Assembly: GCA_036382515.1 (NCBI GenBank)
Contig: DASVHQ010000009.1
Coordinates: 1 to 64,000, forward strand
Source: JADGRF01 sp036382515
GTDB taxonomy: Bacteria > Myxococcota_A > Polyangia > Polyangiales > JAFGIB01
Direction: 5' to 3'
Length of the DNA stretch: 64,000 nucleotides
The notes under the pieces were generated by a model. That model did no database searches. It was not told where the DNA came from and worked only from the letters and a program-made list of their open reading frames with translations. This document shows positions 18,392 through 27,229 of this stretch, one piece after another (position 1 is the stretch's first letter; every line of letters starts with the position of its first letter). Position numbers and translations under genes: made by a program.

Positions 18392-18419
18392 GCAACAAAG
18401 TGTTGTCGCTCCAGCGGGC

Positions 18420-19430
18420 TCAGCCGCAGGTCGTCTCGACGATCAGTCGCGCCACCACGTACGGATCGCAGTTGGCGTTGGGGCGACGATCTTCGAGGTA
18501 GCCCTTGCCCTGCTGCTCGCAGTGCAGCGGGATGCGCAGCGAAGCACCGCGGTTGCCGACACCGAACGAGAACTGCTTGTAGGAAGCTGTCTCGTGCTTG
18601 CCGGTCAGACGCTGCTCGATGCCGGCGCCGTAGTTCGCCACGTGAAGCTCGGCACGGGGGCGGAACTTCTCGCAGGCCGCGAGGATCGCCTTGATGCCGC
18701 CGTCGGCGCGCATGGCCTTGGTGGAGTAGTTGGTGTGGCAGCCCGTGCCGTTCCAGTCGCCCCTCATCGGTTTGGCGTCGAGCGTGATGGTCACCCCTTC
18801 TTCCTCCGCGATGCGCGAGAGCAGCCAGCGCGCGAGGTGCAGGTGGTCGCCCACTTCCAGCGTGCTCGCGACGCCGATCTGGAACTCCCACTGACCCGGC
18901 ATGACCTCGGCGTTGATGCCGGCAAACTTCAGGCCGGCGGCGAGGCACGCGTCCATGTGGGCTTCGACGATCGGGCGACCGAACGCGACGTTGGCGCCGA
19001 CGCTGCAGTAGTACGGACCCTGCGGCAGCGGGAAACCACCCTCCGGGAAGCCCAGCGGACGGCCGTCGGGCGCGAGCATCGTGTACTCCTGCTCCATGCC
19101 GAACATGCACTCTTCCGAAGCGTACTTCTCCGCCACCGCACGCAGCGGCGCACGCGTGTTGGTCGGGTGCGGCTTGCCATCGGCGCTGAAGACCTCGGTC
19201 ATCACCAGGATGTTGTCGCCGCCACGCAGCGGATCCGGGCAGAAGAACACGGGCTTCATGATGCAGTCCGAAGCGTGACCTTCAGCTTGGTTGGTGCTCG
19301 ACCCGTCGAAGCCCCAGTCGGGGATCTGCTTCAGGTCTTTCACAGGGCCAGGAAGAATCTTCGTCTTGGAACGGAGCTGCTTCGTTGGCTCCGTGCCGTC
19401 CACCCAGATGTACTCAGCTTTGATTGCCAT
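18420..19430 (-). CDS. glnII: Glutamine synthetase, eukaryote-like type II
   Basis: A 336-residue enzyme, the GSII length (GSI is about 470). It starts MAIKAEYIWVDGTEPTKQLR and carries WGFDGSSTNQAEGH, MEQEYTML (metal-binding glutamates), GINAEVMPGQWEFQIG, LDAKPMRGDWNGTGCHTNYS and the C-terminal ENRRPNANCDPY-like segment (EDRRPNANCDPYVV). It condenses ammonia and glutamate using ATP. GSII lacks the adenylylation loop of GSI. It lies 66 nt after glnK, so nitrogen-status sensing and assimilation are probably on one transcript. Confidence 0.95.
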   Translation of the reverse strand: MAIKAEYIWVDGTEPTKQLRSKTKILPGPVKDLKQIPDWGFDGSSTNQAEGHASDCIMKPVFFCPDPLRGGDNILVMTEVFSADGKPHPTNTRAPLRAVAEKYASEECMFGMEQEYTMLAPDGRPLGFPEGGFPLPQGPYYCSVGANVAFGRPIVEAHMDACLAAGLKFAGINAEVMPGQWEFQIGVASTLEVGDHLHLARWLLSRIAEEEGVTITLDAKPMRGDWNGTGCHTNYSTKAMRADGGIKAILAACEKFRPRAELHVANYGAGIEQRLTGKHETASYKQFSFGVGNRGASLRIPLHCEQQGKGYLEDRRPNANCDPYVVARLIVETTCG

Positions 19431-19496
19431 GCTTCGTCTCCATCTCCTCGATCGCCGGATCTCGTCCGGGGAAAACGTATGCGTCGTGTTCGTTTC

Positions 19497-19835
19497 TCAG
19501 ACTGCGTCTTCGCCGCGCTCGCCCGTGCGGATACGGATGGCTTCCTCGATGCCGACCACGAAGATCTTGCCGTCGCCGATACGACCCGTCTTGGCCGTCT
19601 TCTCGATGGACTCGATGACCTGATTGACCTGGCTGTCCGAGACGACCAGCTCGATCTTCACTTTCGGGACGAAGTCGACCACGTAGGCAGACCCGCGGTA
19701 GACCTCTTTCTTGCCGCCCGTGCGACCGAATCCCTTGACCTCGCTGACGGTCATGCCCTGGATCCCGATCTCGCCGAGTGCGTCCTTCACTTCGTCCAGC
19801 TTGAACGGCTTGATGATGGCTTCGACTTTCTTCAT
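19497..19835 (-). CDS. glnK: Nitrogen regulatory PII protein
   Basis: A 112-residue PII protein starting MKKVEAIIKPFKLDEVKDAL. The T-loop sequence is GRTGGKKEVYRGSAYVVDF, with Tyr51 conserved at the uridylylation position. The B-loop TGRIGDGKIFV and C-terminal IRIRTGERGEDAV are canonical. PII trimers bind ATP, ADP and 2-oxoglutarate and control nitrogen enzymes and ammonium channels. No amtB is adjacent; the partner here is glnII directly downstream. GGGAGA precedes the ATG. No sigma-54 (GG-N10-GC) promoter could be identified upstream. Confidence 0.95.
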   Translation of the reverse strand: MKKVEAIIKPFKLDEVKDALGEIGIQGMTVSEVKGFGRTGGKKEVYRGSAYVVDFVPKVKIELVVSDSQVNQVIESIEKTAKTGRIGDGKIFVVGIEEAIRIRTGERGEDAV

Positions 19836-19997
19836 GTGAGCTCTCCCTGGCGCAGATGCTGCGTATGACTGAACTACCCACCGAACGTTTCAGGAATGTT
19901 TCGTACGGGTAAAAATGCCAAAGTGCTAGGTATTGCGTGCAGAGGCGCCGCTGGCTATGACCTCCGCCTACCCGCTGTACCCGCCGTGGAGGTCTCC

Positions 19998-20984
19998 GTG
20001 CTCCGATTCCGTAACGTACGCTTTGCCATGATCGTGACCGGCTTGGCTGGGCTTGGTCACCTGGCGGCCTGTGCCAGCGAACCCACCCCCCCCGCCGAAT
20101 ACCCGGCGCCGGAGGCTGCGCCCGCAGCCTCCGTCATCAATGAACCGCCGCCCGCGCCAGAAGCACCGCCGCCAGCGCCGCCGGTGCAGGTCGTGGCCGC
20201 CGACAACACGCCGCTCGAAGGCGCCGTGCCGAGCGTGCGCTTGCGTGCCCCGCGCGACGGTCAGGTCTTCAAGACCGACAAGATCGAAGTGCAGCTCGAG
20301 GTGAAGAACTGGGCGCTGTCGCCCGACGGCAGTCACGTGCACCTGATCGTCGACAACGAGCCGTACATCGCGATCCGCGACGTGAGCAAGCCGATCGACC
20401 TCGTCGCGTTGGTGCAGAAAGAGCTGCATCACGAGCTCGCCGAAGGCACGCACGTGCTGCGCGTGTTCCCCGGCCGCGGCCATCACGAATCGGTGAAAGA
20501 GCCCGGCGCGTTCGACGTGAAGGTCTTCCACTTCAAGAAGAAGTCAGCTGACTTCAAGTTCGACGCGAAGGCGCCGCTGCTCACCTACAGCCGGCCCAAG
20601 GGCTGCGTCGATCTCGGGCAGCGCATGCTCGTCGACTTCTATGTGAGCAACGCGAAGCTGTCGGCCACCGAAGACCGGGTGCACTACACGATCGACGGCA
20701 CGTTGAGCGGCGACATCGTGGCGTGGACCCCGCACTACGTGGAGAACCTCAGCGCGGGCGAGCATCAGCTTCGCTTGCAGCTGGTGAACGCGGCCGGCCA
20801 GCCTGTCGCCGGACCGTTCAACGACGTGACGCGCACGGTGAAGGTCGCGCAGGAATGCAAGCCAGCGGCGGCCGCCGCAGCGCCGCCCGCGCCGGCAGCC
20901 GCTGCACCTGCTGCGGCCCCGTCACCTTCGCCCACCGGCACGCCTGCGCCTGCCGCGGCAGCACCACCCGCGCCCATGCACTGA
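19998..20984 (+). CDS. Putative lipoprotein with a DUF4399-like beta domain and Pro/Ala-rich ends
   Basis: GTG 19998 is chosen because GGAGG lies 5 nt upstream; it gives 328 residues beginning MLRFRNVRFAMIVTGLAGLG with a lipobox ending LAAC. A Pro/Ala/Glu-rich linker follows, then a beta-sandwich domain (RLRAPRDGQVFKTDKIEVQL, HVHLIVDNEPYIAI, EGTHVLRVFPGRGHHESV), and a second similar half (VHYTIDG, LSAGEHQLRLQLV). The C-terminus is Ala/Pro-rich. The HVHLIVD...GTHxLR pattern is typical of secreted domains in the DUF4399 group. Function unknown. Confidence 0.65.
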   Translation: MLRFRNVRFAMIVTGLAGLGHLAACASEPTPPAEYPAPEAAPAASVINEPPPAPEAPPPAPPVQVVAADNTPLEGAVPSVRLRAPRDGQVFKTDKIEVQLEVKNWALSPDGSHVHLIVDNEPYIAIRDVSKPIDLVALVQKELHHELAEGTHVLRVFPGRGHHESVKEPGAFDVKVFHFKKKSADFKFDAKAPLLTYSRPKGCVDLGQRMLVDFYVSNAKLSATEDRVHYTIDGTLSGDIVAWTPHYVENLSAGEHQLRLQLVNAAGQPVAGPFNDVTRTVKVAQECKPAAAAAAPPAPAAAAPAAAPSPSPTGTPAPAAAAPPAPMH

Positions 20985-20999
20985 CGCGGATCGACAACG

Positions 21000-21056
21000 C
21001 ACGGGCCGACGAGAATTGACGGCGGATTGCCGGCACTTCAGACTCGTCGGCCCGTG
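21000..21056. promoter_or_regulatory. Perfect 14-bp inverted repeat across the start of the ABC1-kinase gene
   Basis: CACGGGCCGACGAG (21000-21013) is exactly complementary to CTCGTCGGCCCGTG (21043-21056), with 29 nt between. The two candidate start codons of the next gene (TTG 21027, GTG 21054) lie in the loop and in the right arm. It could terminate the upstream transcript or control initiation of the downstream gene. No U-tract follows the right arm. Confidence 0.5.
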
Positions 21057-22697
21057 GCTTCCTTGCTCGATACTGTTCGCGACCTGGGGCGCCTGCGCGA
21101 GATCGCAGGTGTCATGGCACGCCATGGTTTCGGCGAGCTGCTGCAGCGCACAGGCCTCGTCGGGCTCGTGCCTGGTTGGAAAGCCGAAACCCCAGATCTC
21201 GGCTTCGCCGTGCGCCTGCGGCTCACGATGGAAGAGCTCGGGCCGACGTTCATCAAGCTCGGGCAGCTGATGTCCACGCGCCCGGACCTGCTCCCGGCCG
21301 ACGTCATCGAAGAGCTGGCCAAGCTTCAGGAGAATGTGCCTCCGGCGCCGTGGAGCGAGATGCAGCCCGCCATCGAGAGCGAGCTGGGCGCGCCCATCGC
21401 CACGCTGTTCGCGCGCTTCGACCAGACGCCACTGGCCTCGGCGTCGATCGGTCAGGTGTACCGCGCCGTGCTGCACGCCGACGACACCGATATCGACGTC
21501 GTCGTCAAAGCGCAGCGCCCCGGCGTCGCGCACATCATCGATCGCGACATCGACCTGCTCTACTGGCTGGCGCGCGTGATCGAGCGCTCGGTGCCCGAGT
21601 CGCGCGGCTACATGCCGGTGCGACTCGTCGAAGAATTCGATCGCGCGATTCGTGCCGAGCTCGACTTCGCACAAGAAGCCGACAACGCCGAGCGCTTCGC
21701 GCAGAACTTCGCCGACCTCAAGACCGTCGCGTTCCCGAAAGTCTATCGACAGGTCTCGTCGCGCAAGGCCATCACGCTCGGCTTCTTGCCGGGCAAGAAC
21801 GTGTTCGATGCCGTTGCAGCTGGCGCAAGCGCAGAGCGCATCGCCAAGAACGCCGTGCAAATCGTCGTAAAGATGGTGTTCGAGCATGGCCTGTTCCACG
21901 CCGACCCACACCCGGGAAACATCCTGATCATGGGCGAGCCCGACGCGCCCGTGCTGGGGCTCGTGGATCTGGGCCTGGTGGGCAGGCTCAGCCCGCGCTT
22001 TCGCGACCGCATCGTGGATCTGGTGATCGCGATCGGTCTGCGTGACTCGCGCGCCCTGGCCGACGCGCTGTATTCGCTTGGTCGGCCCACCAAGAAGATC
22101 GATCGCGTGGCGTACGAGGCCGAGGTCGAGCGCCTCTCCGACAAGTACCTCGGCCGCAAGCTCGGCGACGTACCGGTTTCGGACCTGCTGCGCGACCTGG
22201 CCCGAGGCTCGATGAAGTTCGGGCTCGAGCCGCCGCCCGAGTTGCTGATGGTCGGCAAGGCGCTGATGACGGTCGAGGGCATCGCGCGGCAGATCTACCC
22301 GTCGCTCGACATCGTCGAGGAGATCCGGCCGCACATCACCGAGATCGTCGGCTATCGCTACTCGCCGGAGCGCCTCAGCTCCGACCTGCTGCATCTGGCC
22401 ACGCGCTTCGCCAACGCCGCGAGCGAGTTCCCCGCGCGTGCGGACGACATCCTCGAGGACCTGCGCCAGGGCCGGATGGCCATGGAGGTGCGGCAGCCCA
22501 CGTTCCTGCACGCGAGCGAACGCCTGGGGCGGCGCATCTTCGCGGGCCTCGTTGTCGCGTCCATGATCGGCTCGAGCGCGCTACTGGTCGTGCACGAGCA
22601 TCAGGTGCTCGGCGCCTCGATGCTGGGAGCGGCCGCCGGCTGGACCTTCCTGACAAGCCTTGCACTTGCGTTCAGTAAGGGCCGCCAGGGCCGCTGA
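21027..22697 (+). CDS. ABC1/UbiB (AarF) family atypical kinase
   Basis: Up to 556 residues. The family-specific KxGQ motif is FIKLGQLMSTRPDLLP (residues 77-80), followed by the alanine-rich nucleotide loop LASASIGQVYRA, the lysine in VVVKAQRPGV, HGLFHADPHPGNIL (catalytic loop) and LVDLGLVGRL (metal-binding Asp). Two C-terminal membrane helices (IFAGLVVASMIGSSALLVV; MLGAAAGWTFLTSLALAF) anchor it. UbiB-type proteins support ubiquinone or other isoprenoid-quinone pathways and lipid extraction. The start is uncertain: TTG 21027 or GTG 21054, no good Shine-Dalgarno for either. No ubiquinone genes are adjacent. Confidence 0.88.
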   Translation: MPALQTRRPVASLLDTVRDLGRLREIAGVMARHGFGELLQRTGLVGLVPGWKAETPDLGFAVRLRLTMEELGPTFIKLGQLMSTRPDLLPADVIEELAKLQENVPPAPWSEMQPAIESELGAPIATLFARFDQTPLASASIGQVYRAVLHADDTDIDVVVKAQRPGVAHIIDRDIDLLYWLARVIERSVPESRGYMPVRLVEEFDRAIRAELDFAQEADNAERFAQNFADLKTVAFPKVYRQVSSRKAITLGFLPGKNVFDAVAAGASAERIAKNAVQIVVKMVFEHGLFHADPHPGNILIMGEPDAPVLGLVDLGLVGRLSPRFRDRIVDLVIAIGLRDSRALADALYSLGRPTKKIDRVAYEAEVERLSDKYLGRKLGDVPVSDLLRDLARGSMKFGLEPPPELLMVGKALMTVEGIARQIYPSLDIVEEIRPHITEIVGYRYSPERLSSDLLHLATRFANAASEFPARADDILEDLRQGRMAMEVRQPTFLHASERLGRRIFAGLVVASMIGSSALLVVHEHQVLGASMLGAAAGWTFLTSLALAFSKGRQGR

Positions 22698-22912
22698 CAC
22701 CGAGTGACGGCCAGCGCCGCTGCGCATTGGCCCGAAACGCAGCCCTCGAACACGCACTTCGAAAGCCCCGCGCAACGCGCAAAGCTCCGCGTTCTCACTC
22801 GACTTTTCGCCCAGACCGGGCTGCGCCGGCAAGTATTTTCGGCGCAACCGGCACGTCCCGCTTGCGCATCGCCGATCCGAGGTTACACTGAACAGCAGAG
22901 CAGGTACCCTCC

Positions 22913-23404
22913 ATGTCTCGGGATTCAGATAGACCCAGCCGCGCCAGGACCTCCCCGGGTGACGTGCAAGCCGCACAGTGGCTTGCCGAGCTCGAGGAGT
23001 TCCCGGCGCGGCTCCTGCTTGGGTTGCCAACACCGGTCACGCTCTGGCTCGACGTACCAGGTGCGCCAGTCCCGGTGTGCATCACCACGGCAGCGCTCGA
23101 GCACACCGATCCGGTGCTCGCCCCAGCCATCGTGTTCGACCGCGACGACTTCGCAGCCCTGCTCGCGGGCGTCGAATCCGACCGCATGTGGCGGCGTGAG
23201 TTGCTCGGCCTGTGCTTCGAGAAATGGCGCCGTCCGGCGCTGCGCATCATCGCCGCAGACACGTTGGGCGGTGCGATGGCCGAGCAGCCACGCGAAGCCT
23301 GGTCCCTGCGCCGCGTCGTCGAACGGCTGAGTGCATCCATCGTCCGTGTCGAGCTGCCGAACGTGGGTACGGCTCAGCCAGCGTCGCTCTCCGCCGCCGC
23401 GTAG
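22913..23404 (+). CDS. Conserved-looking hypothetical protein
   Basis: A 163-residue acidic soluble protein beginning MSRDSDRPSRARTSPGDVQA. Codon use is like neighbouring genes and the frame is clean, so it is probably real. No signal peptide or membrane segment. Recognisable features are only a Pro/Leu-rich strand region (RLLLGLPTPVTLWLDVPG) and a helical C-terminal half. No family recognised. It lies between the ABC1 kinase and crcB, convergent with crcB. Confidence 0.55.
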   Translation: MSRDSDRPSRARTSPGDVQAAQWLAELEEFPARLLLGLPTPVTLWLDVPGAPVPVCITTAALEHTDPVLAPAIVFDRDDFAALLAGVESDRMWRRELLGLCFEKWRRPALRIIAADTLGGAMAEQPREAWSLRRVVERLSASIVRVELPNVGTAQPASLSAAA

Positions 23405-23434
23405 CCAGCCGCGAGCGAATACGCCGGGCTCAGC

Positions 23435-23812
23435 TCAACGCAGCATGCGCCCGGAGACCCAGAGCCCCAGAGCGCCCGCGCAGAGGCACGACACGAGCGT
23501 GAGCGCGACGTAACTGACCGCACGTGCGAGGTCACCTTGTTGCGCCAGCCGCAGCGTCTCGAGGTTGAACGAGGAATACGTCGTGAACCCACCGAGCACT
23601 CCGGTGCCCAGAACCAAGCGCAGCTCCACGCCGAGCCACGAATGCCCAACCCCGAGCACGCTGAGCACGCCGATCAAGAAGGACCCGACGACGTTCACGG
23701 CAAAGGTGCCGTAGGGCAGCTCGGGCCCCAATAACTGCACCAGCCCTACATTCATCCAGTAGCGCAGCACACTGCCGACGGCACCACCGAGCATGACCAA
23801 GAGCGAGGGCAC
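23435..23812 (-). CDS. crcB: Fluoride ion channel CrcB/Fluc
   Basis: A GTG start at 23812 gives 125 residues, the usual Fluc length; the longer frame has no homology. Four membrane helices are visible. Signature motifs are LGGAVGSVLRYW, GTFAVNVVGSFLIG and GGFTTYSSFNLE, including the sodium/fluoride-pore TTYSSF. Fluc channels work as dual-topology dimers and expel fluoride. I looked for a fluoride riboswitch in the 92-nt divergent gap and found none. Confidence 0.93.
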   Translation of the reverse strand: MPSLLVMLGGAVGSVLRYWMNVGLVQLLGPELPYGTFAVNVVGSFLIGVLSVLGVGHSWLGVELRLVLGTGVLGGFTTYSSFNLETLRLAQQGDLARAVSYVALTLVSCLCAGALGLWVSGRMLR

Positions 23813-23904
23813 GCGGCAACGGTAGACCAGGCACGCGACCGGCGGAAGTCGCAACGCGTAATGCGGTTGAGACTGCGCTGCCACGGCTCTATCCTCGCCG
23901 CCCC

Positions 23905-25983
23905 ATGACCAGCGGCCGAGCTTCTGCACGAGCGCGCGCGAGCAAGCCGGAAACCCCGCTGCTCGCAGGGAACGCGCTCGTCCTCGGCAGCAAGCGCGTG
24001 CCTCTGTACTCGGGCGCGATGCACTACTTCCGCCTCAAGCCGAACGCGTGGCAAGCCGGTCTCGAAGCGATCAAAACCTTGGGCCTGCCCATGGTCGAGA
24101 CCTACGTGCCCTGGGGCGTGCACGAGACCAGCGAAGACCACTGGGACTTCGGCGAGCAGGATCCACGCAAGAACCTGGGCGTATTCCTCGACCTGGCGCA
24201 CTCGCTGGGGCTGTACGTGTTCCTGCGGCCCGGTCCGCACATCAATGCCGAGCTCACGTACTTCGGACTACCGCCGCGCATCATCTTCGACGAAGCATGC
24301 CAGGCGCGTTCGCCACGCGGCCATGCCGTGCCGTTCATCGCGCCGCCCCGCATGTTTCCCGTGCCGTCCTACGCGAGCGAGCGCTTCCTCGCGGAGACCA
24401 AGCGCTGGTTCGGCGCCGTCGCCGAGATCGTGCGCCCGCGGCTGTGGCCTGACGGTCCCGTCGTGCTCTTGCAGGTCGACAACGAAATCGCGTTCTACTT
24501 CCGCGACGCGCCGTTCGATCAGGATTACCACCCCGACGCGATCACGAAGTACCGCGCGTTCCTGCGGCAGCGCTACGCGAGCCTCGACGCGCTCAATAGG
24601 GCGTACGACACGCGCCACGAGCGCTGGGACCAGATCGGCCCTCCGCTGCGCTTCGAGTCCGGTGTTCACAGCGAGCTACGCAGGCAGCTGGACTACATGG
24701 CATTCCACGAGGACTTGCTCGGCGGCGCGCTCACGCAGATGCGTGCGGCGCTGCACGCGCACGGTCTCGGGAGCGTGCCCTGCGTCCACAACCTACCCAT
24801 GGGCGAAGGAGGTCTACCCGCAACGCTCGCTCGCATCGACCGCAGCGTGGACATCACGGGGCTCGACTACTACCACCGTGCCGCCGACCTGCGGACCGTG
24901 AAGGAGCGCACGCTGCGTTTGGCGGGCTCGGTGCGCGTGCCCTACTCGCCCGAGATGGGCATCGGCTCGTCGCCGTGGCTCACGGCACGCTCCGATGCAG
25001 ACTCGCTTACGACCATGATGTGCGCGTGCGCGTACGGACTGCGCGGCGTGAACCTGTACATGGCCATCGACCGCGACCGTTGGTACGGCGCGCCGTTCGA
25101 TGAAGAAGGGCGCCCGCGCGCGCACGCACCGCAGCTCACACGCTTCTTCGAGGCACTGACCACCGCAGCGTTCCACACGCTGCAGCGCCGCGTCGAAGTC
25201 GCCATCGTGGTTCCGAAGGAATACGAGTATCTGACGCGCGCAACGCACACGCTCGGGGCCATCAGCCCGTGCCTGCTGGACCTCTCTGGCGTCGGCGCCT
25301 CGGCCGCGAGCCTCCAGGACAGCTTCGGGTTCAGCGCGCCGATCCAGACACAGTGGTCGCGCTGGGTTGCGCGCATCGCGAAAGCGCTCGAGCTCGCGGC
25401 GGTGCCGTACGTCTACGTCGAGAGCGACGCCGCCGAACAGCCACTCGCCGGCCTGCGGGTGCTCTTCGTCCCGAGCTACGAGTTCGCCGACCGCGCGCGC
25501 TGGGAGCGCGTCCTGCGTTTCTCAGCGGCCGGTGGTCACGTCGTGTATGGGCCACGCCTGCCGGAGCTGGACATGCAGCTGGCTGCGCACGTCTTCGCCG
25601 AACCCACGAACGGACGCCGCGTCGAGATCCACGACCAGACCGACGCGGATCGAATCGTCCATGCCGTGGTCAACGAGCTCGACCTCGGGCGACCCTTCCC
25701 GGCAGCACCGCGCACGCTGCAGACCGCCGTGCATTGCGAAGGCGGCACGGCCAAGCTGCTCTTCGTGATCCAACCCGAAGCCAACGCGGTCGGCGCCGAG
25801 GTGCGCGTCCCCGAACCCATGGCGCTGGTGGATGCGCTCACCGGCGAGCGCTACGAAGGCGAGACCACGATCGGCTTCCTGATCAGCGGGCACAGCTGCC
25901 GCATGTTCTTCTGCGAGCGCTCGTCGCAGCTCACCCCGCGCGCGAAGCCAGCCTCTGCGCGCCGGAGCGTGCCGCCATGCTGA
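23905..25983 (+). CDS. GH35-like beta-galactosidase-type glycoside hydrolase
   Basis: A 692-residue protein. The N-terminal TIM barrel shows GH35/GH42 features: YSGAMHYFRLKPNAW, VETYVPWGVHE, LYVFLRPGPHINAE, the acid/base glutamate in LLQVDNEIAFYF and the probable nucleophile in VPYSPEMGIGSSPW. The middle region resembles the GH42 trimerisation domain (RVLFVPSYEFADRARWERVL, GGHVVYGPRLPELD). No signal peptide is apparent, so it may be cytosolic. The natural substrate is unknown. The stop codon overlaps the next start by 7 nt, a strong sign of coupled translation with the unknown protein downstream. Confidence 0.85.
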   Translation: MTSGRASARARASKPETPLLAGNALVLGSKRVPLYSGAMHYFRLKPNAWQAGLEAIKTLGLPMVETYVPWGVHETSEDHWDFGEQDPRKNLGVFLDLAHSLGLYVFLRPGPHINAELTYFGLPPRIIFDEACQARSPRGHAVPFIAPPRMFPVPSYASERFLAETKRWFGAVAEIVRPRLWPDGPVVLLQVDNEIAFYFRDAPFDQDYHPDAITKYRAFLRQRYASLDALNRAYDTRHERWDQIGPPLRFESGVHSELRRQLDYMAFHEDLLGGALTQMRAALHAHGLGSVPCVHNLPMGEGGLPATLARIDRSVDITGLDYYHRAADLRTVKERTLRLAGSVRVPYSPEMGIGSSPWLTARSDADSLTTMMCACAYGLRGVNLYMAIDRDRWYGAPFDEEGRPRAHAPQLTRFFEALTTAAFHTLQRRVEVAIVVPKEYEYLTRATHTLGAISPCLLDLSGVGASAASLQDSFGFSAPIQTQWSRWVARIAKALELAAVPYVYVESDAAEQPLAGLRVLFVPSYEFADRARWERVLRFSAAGGHVVYGPRLPELDMQLAAHVFAEPTNGRRVEIHDQTDADRIVHAVVNELDLGRPFPAAPRTLQTAVHCEGGTAKLLFVIQPEANAVGAEVRVPEPMALVDALTGERYEGETTIGFLISGHSCRMFFCERSSQLTPRAKPASARRSVPPC

Positions 25984-26972
25984 GCCGCGACCTGCGCTTC
26001 ACCGGCTTCTCGAGCAGCTCGTGGATCCAGCTCCTGGCGCTGCTCGGAGTGGATCTCGAGCCGCACAACGATTCGCAGCCGGTCGCGCGCGGCTTCGTGG
26101 TGGTGGTCGAAAACGCCGACGGCTCGCCCTGCGCAGCCTTTCACAGCCTGAATGGCAGCTTCGTGCCCGATGGGTACAACGGTCGGGCCGACCTGCCAGA
26201 GCTGTGCTCGCGTCAGCTGGCACGCCGGGGCGTGATCGTACGCCGGGGGGCGATCGAAGAACTGACCGAGCGCGCTGCGCCGCGTGTGCTGGGCGAAGAC
26301 GACTACGTCGCGCAATGGCTCGCGTTGCTCGGCACGCTGCGCGAGATCGAGCGCGAAGGACTGATTGAGTTCTGGCCAGCGCGTACGCCGCTGCCACTGC
26401 CGAGCGCCAACATGGTGACGCGCGCGCTCGATATCGTGCTGCCCGATGACCACTCGTTTCTGGCGGTCGTCTGGGACGGCACAGAGATCTGCACCGCGCT
26501 CGTCGTGCGACGCCACGCTTCCGAGATCGACTTGATCGCAGGCGCCGAGCTGATCATGGATGTCACCGGCCCGCTCGGCGGAGATTATCGCCGCGACCAC
26601 CGCGCTCTGCGTCGCGCCGTGAGCGAGGCCATCGCGCCCGTACACATCGGCGTCTTCGCGCAGCGCGATCACCTGATGCAGCTGCTGCGCGACCCGCGGC
26701 CTGGTGCGTGGACGAAGGCCGTCGCCGTGCGCGACGTGATCATCGATCCAGCACCCGCCTACGTGAACGTCGCGCTCGCGGCCGACATGGTGCGCGCGTC
26801 GGCGCGCAAGGCGAGCGAGTGGCTCGGCGGCTTCGATTTCCTTGCGGGTCTCGAGCCAATCGCGCGTGCCGTGCGCGACCAAGTCTCGCAAGTCAGCAGC
26901 GTCAGCGCTCTGCTCGGGTGGAACCCCCTGCAGCTGCTTGCCCAGAAGCTGCGCGACCACGACCGACGCTGA
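25977..26972 (+). CDS. Unknown protein translationally coupled to the GH35-like hydrolase
   Basis: A 331-residue protein starting MLSRDLRFTGFSSSSWIQLL inside the last codons of the glycoside hydrolase gene. It appears soluble and alpha/beta, with strand motifs such as GFVVVVENADGSPCAAFHSL and FLAVVWDGTEICTALVVRR, and a helical C-terminus. I recognise no family or catalytic motif. Tight coupling suggests a partner or regulator of the hydrolase; that is inference only. Confidence 0.6.
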   Translation: MLSRDLRFTGFSSSSWIQLLALLGVDLEPHNDSQPVARGFVVVVENADGSPCAAFHSLNGSFVPDGYNGRADLPELCSRQLARRGVIVRRGAIEELTERAAPRVLGEDDYVAQWLALLGTLREIEREGLIEFWPARTPLPLPSANMVTRALDIVLPDDHSFLAVVWDGTEICTALVVRRHASEIDLIAGAELIMDVTGPLGGDYRRDHRALRRAVSEAIAPVHIGVFAQRDHLMQLLRDPRPGAWTKAVAVRDVIIDPAPAYVNVALAADMVRASARKASEWLGGFDFLAGLEPIARAVRDQVSQVSSVSALLGWNPLQLLAQKLRDHDRR

Positions 26973-27071
26973 ACACGCGCACCCCAGAAGCGACGCAGCA
27001 CGCCAACCATGTGCTTGGTCGGCGCAGGCATGCGCGCCCGCAACTGCCCGTGGTCACGCGAGAAACAGGCC

Positions 27072-27192
27072 GGTCGCAGAATTTGACATCTGGTCGCTTG
27101 TTCTGTACTCAACCGTCTTACCTATTCGGGCGACCAGTGGATGTCTGTTTAGGCATACATTCGGTCGCACGAGCGCAAGAACGAGCTTTTCG
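27072..27192 (+). promoter_or_regulatory. lexA promoter region with repeated GGTCGC motifs and candidate LexA boxes
   Basis: A consensus -35 TTGACA (27083-27088) is followed after 17 nt by TACTCA, a weak -10. The hexamer GGTCGC occurs at 27072, 27092 and 27163, and inverted (GCGACC) at 27130; CTGGTCGC/GCGACCAG form an 8-bp inverted repeat 32 nt apart. From memory the Myxococcus LexA box is CTRHAMRYBYGTTCAGS; CTGGTCGCTTGTTCTGT (27090-27106, in the promoter spacer) matches 13 of 17 and the complement of 27176-27192 matches 14 of 17. These are eye-made predictions. Confidence 0.4.
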
Positions 27193-27229
27193 GCTCATAG
27201 GCCCTTACCTGCAACCACGAGGTGCCCCG

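Noticed and set aside
19882..19903. Imperfect palindrome between glnK and the neighbouring lipoprotein
   Set aside because: Only 14 of 22 positions are symmetric, so it is not distinguishable from chance.
19836..19997. Sigma-54 promoter for glnK
   Set aside because: TGGCA occurs on the minus strand but no TTGC-like -12 element follows at the right spacing.
23813..23904. Possible fluoride riboswitch upstream of crcB
   Set aside because: The conserved GGCGAUGG...and pairing elements of the crcB motif were not found in the 92-nt gap.
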